Below are positions 7,716 through 14,976 of a stretch of 64,000 nt of DNA, piece by piece. Numbering within the stretch: the first letter of the stretch is position 1; each line of letters begins with the position of its first letter. Source of the stretch: Frankia sp. AgB1.9 (lineage in GTDB: Bacteria > Actinomycetota > Actinomycetes > Frankiales > Frankiaceae); assembly GCF_016786355.1 (NCBI RefSeq), contig NZ_JADWYX010000041.1, positions 1-64,000 of the forward strand, in the 5' to 3' direction. The notes beneath the pieces are model-generated. The model was not told where the DNA came from, did not search any database, and worked only from the letters and a program-made list of their open reading frames with translations. A program made the position numbers and the translations under genes.

Positions 7716-8987
7716 CTAGAAGACGCCGATGCCGGCGGCCTCGTTGCGCTGGCGCCATTCCTGGCGGGTCATGCGGGTCGTGTCGACGTCCGTGGCGAGC
7801 GAGCGCAGGGCGCCGACGGTGGCCTGGTCCTGGGGGGTGTGCTTGAAGGGGTCCCAGCCGAAGAACCGGGTGGCGTTCTGCCAGGTGATCTTGTGGATCT
7901 CGTCGTCGGCGCACCCGGCCTGCTGGAGCTCGTCCCAGGCGAACTCCGGCGACCGCGGCCACGTGGTGTCGGTGTGCGGGTAGTCGCATTCCCACGCGAT
8001 GATGTCGACGCCGATCCGGTCGCGCAGCCGCAGGCCCGAGGGGTCGGTGATGTAGCAGGCCAGGATGTGGTCACGGAACACCTCGGAGGGCAGCTTGCCG
8101 CCGAAGTCGCCGCCGTCGTGCAGCCAGGCCTGGTTCTCGACGTGGCGGTCGACCCGGTCGAAGTAGAACGGAATCCACCCGATCCCGCCCTCCGAGAGCG
8201 CGACCTTGAGGTCCGGGAACCTGCGCAGGGTCGGGCCGAACAGCAGGTCCTGGGCGGTGATGGCGCTGATCTGGCAGGCGAGCACCATCAGGTGGTCGAT
8301 CGGAGCCTCGGCCGGCTTCTTGATCACGTCGAAGCCGGCGCCGATGTGCAGCGACAGGACCATGTTCTCGTCGCACAGCGCCTGGAGCATCGGGTCCCAG
8401 TGGCCGGAGAGGAAGCTCGGGAAGCCCTGGACGTGCGGCGTCTCCAGGAAGCTGATCGACCGGCAGCCCTTCCTCGCGACGCGGTGGACCTCCTTCACGG
8501 CGAGGTCGACGTCCCACATCGGGACGATCGCGAGCGGGATGAAGCGCCCGGGGTAGGTGCCGCACCACTCGTCGATCGCCCAGTCGTTGTAGGCCTGGAG
8601 CATCACGAGCGCGACATCCTTGTCCCGCGACTCGGTGAAGGTCCTGGCGTTCCAGCCGGCCATCGTCGGGAAGCACATCGAGGCCAGCACGCCGTTGGCG
8701 TCCATGTCCCTGACCCGCTCGTGCACGTCGAAGCAGCCGGGCCGAAGCTCGCTGTAGGTACCGGCGTTGTAGCCCCACTCCGTGCGGGGCCAGCCGACGG
8801 TCGCGGAAAGGCCGAAATGCGTCGTCGTCTTCTCACCCTGGAAGACCCACTGGTCTAAGCCCTGCTCGTTGCGCTCGACTCGCGGCGCCTCGTCGAGCCA
8901 TTTCGCCGGGACGTGGTTGCGGTACATGTCCGGCGGCTCGATCATGTGGTCGTCGATGCTGACGAGGATCATGTCCTCCATGCGCAT
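7716..8987 (-). CDS. Amidohydrolase family 2 (PF04909) TIM-barrel protein
   Basis: 423 residues from the ATG at 8987, preceded by GAGGAG; the frame is open further upstream but overlaps the PPOX gene. The start MILVSIDDHMIEPPDMY is typical of a large actinobacterial PF04909 group. Later barrel motifs include LSLHIGAGFD, VALSEGGIGWIPFYFDR and WECDYPHTDTTWP (the C-terminal metal/acid motif), and the tail NATRFFGWDPFKH resembles the NA-x-R-x-F/YG end of the family. The first strand has DDH rather than a full HxH, so metal use is uncertain. The family contains hydrolases and non-oxidative decarboxylases. It is the last gene of the operon with the PPOX and CoA-transferase genes. Confidence 0.8.
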   Translation of the reverse strand: MRMEDMILVSIDDHMIEPPDMYRNHVPAKWLDEAPRVERNEQGLDQWVFQGEKTTTHFGLSATVGWPRTEWGYNAGTYSELRPGCFDVHERVRDMDANGVLASMCFPTMAGWNARTFTESRDKDVALVMLQAYNDWAIDEWCGTYPGRFIPLAIVPMWDVDLAVKEVHRVARKGCRSISFLETPHVQGFPSFLSGHWDPMLQALCDENMVLSLHIGAGFDVIKKPAEAPIDHLMVLACQISAITAQDLLFGPTLRRFPDLKVALSEGGIGWIPFYFDRVDRHVENQAWLHDGGDFGGKLPSEVFRDHILACYITDPSGLRLRDRIGVDIIAWECDYPHTDTTWPRSPEFAWDELQQAGCADDEIHKITWQNATRFFGWDPFKHTPQDQATVGALRSLATDVDTTRMTRQEWRQRNEAAGIGVF

Positions 8988-9046
8988 CGGGTCGCTCCTC
9001 TCGGGATGGCGGAACCTGGTCGGGCGGAACCTGGTCGGGAAAACGG

Positions 9047-9499
9047 CTACATCTTTCGGAAATCCCAGCTGACGATCTTCTCCGGGGTCAGGCGCAGCCA
9101 GGCGTGCCGCCCGTCGTAGTGCATCTCGTCCCGGCCGGTGTACTTCTGGGCGAAGAGGCGCTCGGGGACTTCCAGCTCGGGGTTCGGGGTGTTCGTCCGG
9201 GGCGCCTCGCCGACGGTCTCCAGCCGGCCCCGCAGCTCCACCCCGTGCAGCTCGTTGAACGCGTGCCCGCCGTCGACGAGGACGGAGACGCGCGGGTCGC
9301 GGGCGATGTCGGTCCAGCGCTGGCTCTTCACGATCGAGTTGAGCCACAGCGACGTGCCGTCCCAGGCGAACCACAGGGGCGTCAGATGCGGCCCGTTCCC
9401 GCCCGAGGTGGCGACGCGGCAGGTGCGCTCCTCGGTCAGGAAGGCATCGACCTCGGGCTGGCTCATGGCTATCTTGCGGCCTCTGCGCTGTTCTTTCAT
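9047..9499 (-). CDS. PPOX-class flavin/F420-binding oxidoreductase
   Basis: A 150-residue split-barrel protein of the pyridoxamine-phosphate-oxidase-like superfamily. MSQPEVDAFLTEERTCRVATSGGNGPHLTPLWFAWDGTSLWL is the N-terminal barrel signature, and KSQRWTDIARDPRVSVLVDGG holds the cofactor-phosphate-binding residues. In actinobacteria such proteins bind FMN, F420 or haem; sequence alone does not decide. It lies 59 bp upstream of the amidohydrolase and 73 bp downstream of the CoA-transferase, so it is probably the middle gene of a three-gene operon. It might reduce an unsaturated pathway intermediate; that is inference. Confidence 0.8.
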   Translation of the reverse strand: MKEQRRGRKIAMSQPEVDAFLTEERTCRVATSGGNGPHLTPLWFAWDGTSLWLNSIVKSQRWTDIARDPRVSVLVDGGHAFNELHGVELRGRLETVGEAPRTNTPNPELEVPERLFAQKYTGRDEMHYDGRHAWLRLTPEKIVSWDFRKM

Positions 9500-9527
9500 C
9501 GCGCGCGCATTCCTTTCGGATCTCGGC

Positions 9528-9555
9528 GGTCGGATATCGGAGGTCGGATATCGGA
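9528..9555. repeat. 14-bp direct repeat between operon genes
   Basis: GGTCGGATATCGGA is repeated exactly twice head to tail (9528-9541 and 9542-9555), with degenerate half copies on either side. Each contains the palindrome GATATC. It lies in the 73-bp gap between the CoA-transferase and PPOX genes. It may affect RNA processing within the operon or be slippage-prone filler. Confidence 0.6.
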
Positions 9556-9572
9556 AGTCGGCGCGCCGGCGG

Positions 9573-10790
9573 TCAGGCGACGACGCCGCGGACCTTGAGG
9601 TCGATGATCGCCTCGACGTCCAGGCCCAGCTCGCCGAGCACGTCGTCGCCGTGCTCGTTGAACGCCGGTGCGCGCCGCGGTGGCGCCGGCTGCCCGTCGA
9701 ACTGGACCGGGGCGGCGGCGAGGCGGAACGGCACGCCGTCGGCGGTCTGGCATTCCTGCACGTAGCCGTTGGCCACCGTCTGCGGGTCGACCGCGGCCTC
9801 CAGGGTGTCCTGGACGACGGACCACTGGCCGGTGAAGTCCGCCAGCAGGTCGCGCCACTCGGCGAGCGGGCGCTGCGCGAACACCTCCCGAAGCAGGGCG
9901 ATGGCCTCGCCGCTGTGCGCGAGCAGGGCGGCGTGGTCGGCGAAGCGCGGGTCGGTGGCCAGCTCGGGCCGGCCGACCGCCGCGCAGGCCGACGGCCAGT
10001 AGCGGCCCGCCTGCAGGCAGGTGAACGACAGCCAGCGGCCGTCCTCGGTCTGGTAGTTGCGGCTGAGCGGGTTGGAGCCCTGCTTGTCCAGCGGCGGCGG
10101 GGTCCACGGGACGTCGAGCTGCAGCGACAGCGCGAGCGCCTGGCCCATCGACCACATCGCGGTACCGAGCAGTGAGACGTCCACCGTGGTCGCCTCGCCG
10201 GTGCGCTCCCGGTGGAACAGCGCGCTGGTGATCCCGCCGGCGATCGTCATGGCCCCGATCGAGTCGCCGAAGCCGGGCGCCGGCGGAACCGGGACATGGC
10301 CGTACTCGGGGCGCATCACCCCGGCGGCCACCCCGGCGCGCGACCAGAACGCCAGCGCGTCGTAGGCGCCGCGGTCGGCCTCGGGCCCGCGCTCGCCCTG
10401 GCCCGTGCCACGGACGTAGATGATCCGCGGGTTGTGCGCCCGGATGTCCTCGACGTCGATCTTCAGCTTGGCGCGGACGCTGGGCAGCTTGTTGGTCAGG
10501 AAGACGTCGGCCTTCGCGGCGAGCCGGTAGAGGATCTCCCGTCCGGCCTCCGAGGTCAGGTCGAGGCCGAGGCTGCGCTTCCCCCGGTTGGAGTGCTCGA
10601 ACAGGACGTGCACGTCGTCCGGCACGACCGCGATGCCGGACGACGCGAGGCCGCGCATCGCGTCGCCGCGCTCGACGTGCTCGATCTTGACGACGTCGGC
10701 GCCCCAGTCGGCCAGGAGCGCGGAGGCCGCGGGGACGAAGGTGTGTTCGGCGACCTCCAGCACCAGGACGCCACGCATCACCGCGGTCAT
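9573..10790 (-). CDS. CaiB/BaiF family III CoA-transferase
   Basis: 405 residues from the ATG at 10790, which has a GGAGGTG site 5 bases upstream; an in-frame GTG at 10802 would consume that site. LEVAEHTFVPAASALLADWGADVVKIEHVERGDAMRG is the N-terminal family signature, and NRGKRSLGLDLTSEAGREIL and RGAYDALAFWSRAG follow. The catalytic Asp of the family aligns with the D of ADRGAYDAL. It would move CoA between a donor thioester and a carboxylic acid, activating the substrate of this operon. It is the first gene, divergent from the tetR gene whose palindrome lies in the shared promoter region. Confidence 0.88.
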   Translation of the reverse strand: MTAVMRGVLVLEVAEHTFVPAASALLADWGADVVKIEHVERGDAMRGLASSGIAVVPDDVHVLFEHSNRGKRSLGLDLTSEAGREILYRLAAKADVFLTNKLPSVRAKLKIDVEDIRAHNPRIIYVRGTGQGERGPEADRGAYDALAFWSRAGVAAGVMRPEYGHVPVPPAPGFGDSIGAMTIAGGITSALFHRERTGEATTVDVSLLGTAMWSMGQALALSLQLDVPWTPPPLDKQGSNPLSRNYQTEDGRWLSFTCLQAGRYWPSACAAVGRPELATDPRFADHAALLAHSGEAIALLREVFAQRPLAEWRDLLADFTGQWSVVQDTLEAAVDPQTVANGYVQECQTADGVPFRLAAAPVQFDGQPAPPRRAPAFNEHGDDVLGELGLDVEAIIDLKVRGVVA

Positions 10791-10854
10791 GGACACCTCC
10801 ACCTTGACGCTGTCCCCATCGTCATATGCAAACGTTGCTCGCCTTTCGGCTCGA

Positions 10855-10879
10855 AGTATGCGAGCGCCGTTCGCATACT
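10855..10879. promoter_or_regulatory. Palindromic TetR operator
   Basis: AGTATGCGA (10855-10863) and TCGCATACT (10871-10879) are perfect 9-bp inverted arms with a 7-base centre. The site lies 65 bp upstream of the CoA-transferase start and 7 bp upstream of the favoured tetR start, so one repressor could close both promoters. A weaker TATGCAAACGTTGC resemblance lies just left, at about 10825-10838. Confidence 0.8.
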
Positions 10880-10885
10880 GTCAAG

Positions 10886-11710
10886 GTGGTGTTCGATGGT
10901 GGAGTGCAGCAGCGATCACTCGTGGTGCCCGGCGCGGACAGGCCGGCCGGCCCCGACCAGGGCACGGCCGAGCCCGCCGACCCGGGCTCCGCCCGCTGGT
11001 GGGCCGAACGCGTCGCCGCGGCCCGCAGGCGGCGCCCCCGGGTCGGCGGCCTGTCCACCGAACGCGTCGTGACGGCCGCGCTGGAGGTCATGCGCTCGGG
11101 CGGGGTCGACACGCTGACCGTGCGGGCCGTCGCGGACCACCTCGACACCAGCAGCGGGTCGCTGTACCGCCACATCGCGAGCCGGGACGAGCTGATCGCG
11201 CTGATCGCCGACCACGTCCTCGGCGACATCCGGCTGGTCCGGACCGGGCGCGGCTGGCGCCACGACGTCGAAGGGCTCATGCGCGAGCTGCGCCGGGTCC
11301 TGCTCACCCAGCCGCTGCCCGCGTCGACCGGGCGGAACCGGTCGGGGTACGGACCGAACGCGCTGCGTCTCGTCGACGCCGCCCTCGGCATGTTCCTGGA
11401 CGCCGGGCTGGCGCCGAGGCAGGCGGCCTTCGCGGCCAGCACGGTGATCCAGTACGTGGCCGGGGTCGTCGAGATCGAGCGCAGCGCCGCCGGCCGCGGC
11501 GCGCACGGAGCCGTCGGCGCCGACGGCTTCGGGCAGCTCGTCGCCGGGCTGCCCGCCGACCAGTTCGCCGCCCTGCGGACGGCGGGCGACGCGTACGTGT
11601 CCATGGCGGCCGACGAGGTGTTCTCCTACGGCATGAGCCGCTTCCTCGACGGCATCGCCACCGAGATCTCCGCCGGCCGGCCGGCCGGGTCGAGCTCGGC
11701 CACGCGGTAG
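10886..11710 (+). CDS. TetR-family regulator divergent from CoA-transferase operon
   Basis: A TetR-type repressor with HTH RVVTAALEVMRSGGVDTLTVRAVADHLDTSSGSLYRHIASRDELI and a C-terminal ligand domain. The frame is open from the ATG at 10826, but that start has no ribosome binding site and would put the 25-bp palindrome inside the gene. I prefer a GTG at 10886 (274 residues); 10889 and 10904 are alternatives, and none has a strong site, so leaderless translation is possible. The first 45 residues are Pro/Ala/Arg-rich and precede the DNA-binding domain. It probably represses itself and the operon at 10790-7716; the inducer would be that pathway's substrate or CoA ester. Confidence 0.8.
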   Translation: MVFDGGVQQRSLVVPGADRPAGPDQGTAEPADPGSARWWAERVAAARRRRPRVGGLSTERVVTAALEVMRSGGVDTLTVRAVADHLDTSSGSLYRHIASRDELIALIADHVLGDIRLVRTGRGWRHDVEGLMRELRRVLLTQPLPASTGRNRSGYGPNALRLVDAALGMFLDAGLAPRQAAFAASTVIQYVAGVVEIERSAAGRGAHGAVGADGFGQLVAGLPADQFAALRTAGDAYVSMAADEVFSYGMSRFLDGIATEISAGRPAGSSSATR

Positions 11711-11738
11711 CGCGACCGGGTCGCCGCGCGCCGGCGGG

Positions 11739-12323
11739 TCAGGCGACCCCGAGGCAGGCGAGGGCCGCGGTGGTCAGCAGGGGGACGAGCTCGGCCCGCG
11801 GCAGACCGCTGTCGTACGTGACGACCGACTGGATCGCGGCGACCGCGGCCTGGACGAGGGTCGCGGACTGGGCGTCGTTCAGGTCCGGGCGCAGCTCGCC
11901 GAGGGTCGCGGCCCAGTCCGCGTTGTAGCGGCGCTGCGCGCGGCGCAGGCCGCGTCCCTCGTCAGGCGGCAGCGTCGCGGCCTCGCGCCGGTAGAGCCGG
12001 ACCATGTCCTTGTTGTCCAGCGAGAAGTCGATCTGGGACTGGATCAGCAGCCGGATCGTCGTGCCGCTGTCCTGGCCGGCGTCGAGGATCCGGGCCGCGT
12101 CCGCGAGCAGCGCCGTCAGGGTCTGGTCGAGCAGCGCCGAGAGCACCTGGGCCTTGCTGGCGAAGTGCCGGTAGACGCCGGAGCCGACGATGCCCGCCTC
12201 CTGGCCGATCTCGGCCATCGTCACGGCGTGGTACCCACGCGCGGCGATCAACGATGCGGCCGCCACCAGGATCTTGTCCCGCCGCTCCGGATCGCGCACC
12301 CGGGCCGCTGCCTGCTGGGTCAT
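11739..12323 (-). CDS. TetR-family regulator, last gene of the carboxylase operon
   Basis: A 194-residue repressor with HTH RRDKILVAAASLIAARGYHAVTMAEIGQEAGIVGSGVYRHFASKAQVLSAL and a C-terminal helix set ending ELVPLLTTAALACLGVA. Its ATG overlaps the AtuA stop by 4 bp (ATGA), so translation is coupled and it belongs to the five-gene operon that starts at 18703. A regulator at the operon end suggests feedback control, most simply through the ACTAGTGA-type boxes in the promoter region at 18776-18884. It is convergent with the preceding tetR gene, 28 bp away. Confidence 0.85.
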   Translation of the reverse strand: MTQQAAARVRDPERRDKILVAAASLIAARGYHAVTMAEIGQEAGIVGSGVYRHFASKAQVLSALLDQTLTALLADAARILDAGQDSGTTIRLLIQSQIDFSLDNKDMVRLYRREAATLPPDEGRGLRRAQRRYNADWAATLGELRPDLNDAQSATLVQAAVAAIQSVVTYDSGLPRAELVPLLTTAALACLGVA

Positions 12324-14167
12324 GGGCCGGGCGGCCGCTCGTCGAGCAGCGCGGCGGGGATGTCCATGAACCGGGAGCGTACGTACTCACCGAGGCCTTT
12401 CGCCTGGGGGTCGAGGCGGACGCTGGCGGCGACGCCGTCACCCAGCAGGCCGACCACCACGAAGTTGACGGCCCGCAGCAGGGGCAGCTCATACCGGTGG
12501 ACGGGCAGGGCGGCGGCCTCCGGGAGCAGCTCGCGCAGGGCCTCGGTGGTGAGGGTCGCCGCCAGCCAGCGGTGGGCGGCGTCGGTCCGGGCCCAGAGGC
12601 CGACGTTGGCGTTGCCGCCCTTGTCGCCCGAGCGCGCCCCGGCGACCCGGCCGAGCGGCACCCGCACCGTGACCGCGTCGGTGCCAGCGCTGCTGTCGCT
12701 GCCGCCGGCCGCGACCGAGACCCCGCGCGCCACCGACGCCGGCCGGGTGCCGGCGGCAGCTTGACCCGCCGCCGGGCTGTGCGGGATCACGAGGGTGCTG
12801 CCGTCGTCGAGGACGACCATGTGGGTAACGGCGTCACGGTCGACGAGCGTCGGCCAGTAGACCCCGAAGGACGTCGCGCCGCCGGGCGGGGCAGCGGTGT
12901 GGAAACCGGCGTAGCCACCGAGGAAGAGGCTGTTGGCGGCGTCCGAGAACCGCCGGCCCACCTTGGCCGCGTCCCGGTCCTTGACCGTGACCCGCAGCTG
13001 CGCCGTCGCGAGCGTGTTGGCGTCGGCGTCGTCGCGGTCGAACCGGAGCAGCTGCACGTCGACCGCGTCGAAGGCGGCCTCACCACCGAGCTGGTCGAAC
13101 AGCTCCTGACGGGCCCAGGCGGCCTTCTCCTCGATGTCCAGGCCGGTCAGCACCATGGTCACGGTGTTGCGGTAACCGCCGAGATAGTTCACCGCGACCT
13201 TGAGTCGGGTCGACGGCGGGCTGCCCCGGGTGCCGGTGAGCAGGACCCGGTCCGGGCCCTGCCGGTCCAGCCGGACGGTGTCGAAGTGCGCGACGACGTC
13301 GGGGTTCGCGTACTCGGGCGCCGCGATCTCGTAGAGCAGCTGGGCGGTGACGGTGCCCGTCGTGACGGCGCCGCCGGTGTCGGAATGCTTGGTGATCACG
13401 CTGCTGCCGTCGGCCGCGACCTCCGCGATGGGAAACCCGGGATAGCGCCGGTCGGTCACCTCGTCCAGGAAGCTGTAGTTGCCGCCGCAGGCCTGTGCGC
13501 CGCACTCGATGACGTGACCGGCGGCGACGGCGCCGGCCAGCCGGTCCCAGTCCGCGCGGGCCCAGCCATGCCACCACGCGGCCGGGCCGACCACGAGCGA
13601 GGCGTCGGTGACGCGCGGGGCGATGACGACGTCCGCGCCGCGGGACAACGCGGTGGCGATCCCCCAGCCGCCGAGGTAGGCGTTCGCCGTGACCGGTTCG
13701 ACGGCGGCGTCGGCGAGCGGCCGGCCGGTGTCGAGGTGCGCGAACGGCTCGCCGGCCGCCCGCAGCGCCCCGAGGCGTTCGACGAGGTCGTCCCCGGTGA
13801 TGTGGGCGACGCTGGGCCGCAGGCCAAGACCGGCGGCGAGGTCGCGGACCTTGCCCGCGAGGCCCGCGGGGTCCAGCCCGCCCGCGTTCACCACGATCTT
13901 GATGCCGCGGTCCAGGCAGGTGCCGAGCACGTCCTCGACCTGGCTGAGGAACGTCCTGGCGTAGCCGGCTCCGGCTGGGCGGGCCCGCGTCTTCCAGAGG
14001 ACGAGCATCGTCAGCTCGGCCAGGTAGTCCCCGGTGAGCACGTCGATCGGGCCACCTTCGACCATGAGGCGGGCGGCGTCGAGCCGGTCACCGAAGAAGC
14101 CGGAGCAGTTCGCGATCCGGACCGGCCGCCGCGGCGCCGGGGGTTCGCCCGCCGGGCCTGTCGTCAT
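12320..14167 (-). CDS. AtuA-family acyclic terpene utilisation protein (DUF1446)
   Basis: 615 residues in two parts: a large DUF1446 domain (about 15-470), starting VRIANCSGFFGDRLDAARLMVEGGPIDVLTGDYLAEL and containing NAGGLDPAGLA and VIAPRVTDASLVVGP, and a C-terminal AtuA-like domain (from about 500) with VPLGRVAGARSGDKGGNANVGLWA. AtuA is encoded in the Pseudomonas citronellol/geraniol gene cluster and is needed there, but its reaction is not established as far as I know. The gene overlaps the TIGR03084 gene by 4 bp and the tetR gene by 4 bp. With both carboxylase subunits in the operon, AtuA is the best-supported family call. Confidence 0.85.
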   Translation of the reverse strand: MTTGPAGEPPAPRRPVRIANCSGFFGDRLDAARLMVEGGPIDVLTGDYLAELTMLVLWKTRARPAGAGYARTFLSQVEDVLGTCLDRGIKIVVNAGGLDPAGLAGKVRDLAAGLGLRPSVAHITGDDLVERLGALRAAGEPFAHLDTGRPLADAAVEPVTANAYLGGWGIATALSRGADVVIAPRVTDASLVVGPAAWWHGWARADWDRLAGAVAAGHVIECGAQACGGNYSFLDEVTDRRYPGFPIAEVAADGSSVITKHSDTGGAVTTGTVTAQLLYEIAAPEYANPDVVAHFDTVRLDRQGPDRVLLTGTRGSPPSTRLKVAVNYLGGYRNTVTMVLTGLDIEEKAAWARQELFDQLGGEAAFDAVDVQLLRFDRDDADANTLATAQLRVTVKDRDAAKVGRRFSDAANSLFLGGYAGFHTAAPPGGATSFGVYWPTLVDRDAVTHMVVLDDGSTLVIPHSPAAGQAAAGTRPASVARGVSVAAGGSDSSAGTDAVTVRVPLGRVAGARSGDKGGNANVGLWARTDAAHRWLAATLTTEALRELLPEAAALPVHRYELPLLRAVNFVVVGLLGDGVAASVRLDPQAKGLGEYVRSRFMDIPAALLDERPPGP

Positions 14168-14976
14168 GAGCCTGCCTCCTCGGCCGGGACTCGGTTCGGC
14201 GCGCGGCCGGAGCCCGGTGGGCCGGCGAACACCTGGGCGATCTCGAGGTACACCGCCGCGTCCGCCCCGGTCGCAGTCAGCGCGAGGTCACGGTGGTGGC
14301 GCCGCTGGGTGACCAGCAGGCAGAAGTCCTGCGCCGGCCCGCGCACGACATTCCGCGCGTCGGCTGGGCCCCACGTCCACAGGGCACCGTCCGGTGCGGA
14401 CAGCTCGACGCGGAACGAGCCGGCCGGCCTGGGCCGACCGTGCACGGTGAAGGCCCAGCCGATCGTGACGACTCCCAGGTGCGCGATGTGCCGCAGCCGC
14501 GCCGTAGGCGCCGGGTCGAGGCCGAGCGTGTCGGCGACGTCCTGGCCGTGCGCCCAGGTCTCCATGAGCCGGGCGGACAGGGAGCTCGCCGCGCTCATCG
14601 GCGGCCCGAACCACGGCAGCCTCCGGTCCGGCGGCACGGCGAGCAGCGCCGTGAGCAGCTCGCCGCGGGTCCGGGTGAACCAGGCGAGTGCCTGCGCACC
14701 GGTCCGGTCGCGGGACTGCCGCGCGACCACGTCGACGAAGTCCGGGCCGAGCGCGACCAGCGCCTGCCTGCGCGTCTCGAACCTCGCCGGGTCGGTCGCG
14801 GCCAGCGTCGCGATCTCGTCCCAGAACGCGAGGTGGGTGACCTGGTCAAGGACGTCCCACCCCGCGGCCGGCGTGGGCTGGTGCCAGGCGGCCTCGGACA
14901 GCCCGTCGAGCATCGCGGTGAGGCTCGCGGTCTGCGCGGCCAGGTCCTCGGCGAGCGCGGCGACGTCGACCGCCAT
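14164..14976 (-). CDS. TIGR03084-family DinB/MDMPI-like protein
   Basis: 270 residues. The N-terminal four-helix domain (VAALAEDLAAQTASLTAMLDGLSEAAWHQPTPAAGWDVLDQVTHLAFWDE) is the mycothiol-dependent maleylpyruvate isomerase/DinB fold, with a metal-binding His in QVTHLAFWD, another in AHGQDVADTLG, and probably an acidic ligand. The C-terminal domain ends in a putative lid. Members of this group are repeatedly encoded next to AtuA and acyl-CoA carboxylases in actinobacteria, from general knowledge, but have no assigned reaction; a thiol-dependent isomerisation is possible. Its ATG shares one base with the alpha-subunit stop (TGATG), so translation is coupled. Confidence 0.75.
   Translation of the reverse strand: MAVDVAALAEDLAAQTASLTAMLDGLSEAAWHQPTPAAGWDVLDQVTHLAFWDEIATLAATDPARFETRRQALVALGPDFVDVVARQSRDRTGAQALAWFTRTRGELLTALLAVPPDRRLPWFGPPMSAASSLSARLMETWAHGQDVADTLGLDPAPTARLRHIAHLGVVTIGWAFTVHGRPRPAGSFRVELSAPDGALWTWGPADARNVVRGPAQDFCLLVTQRRHHRDLALTATGADAAVYLEIAQVFAGPPGSGRAPNRVPAEEAGS

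Noticed and set aside
9500..9572. A CRISPR-like array
   Set aside because: Only two 14-bp direct copies without spacers.
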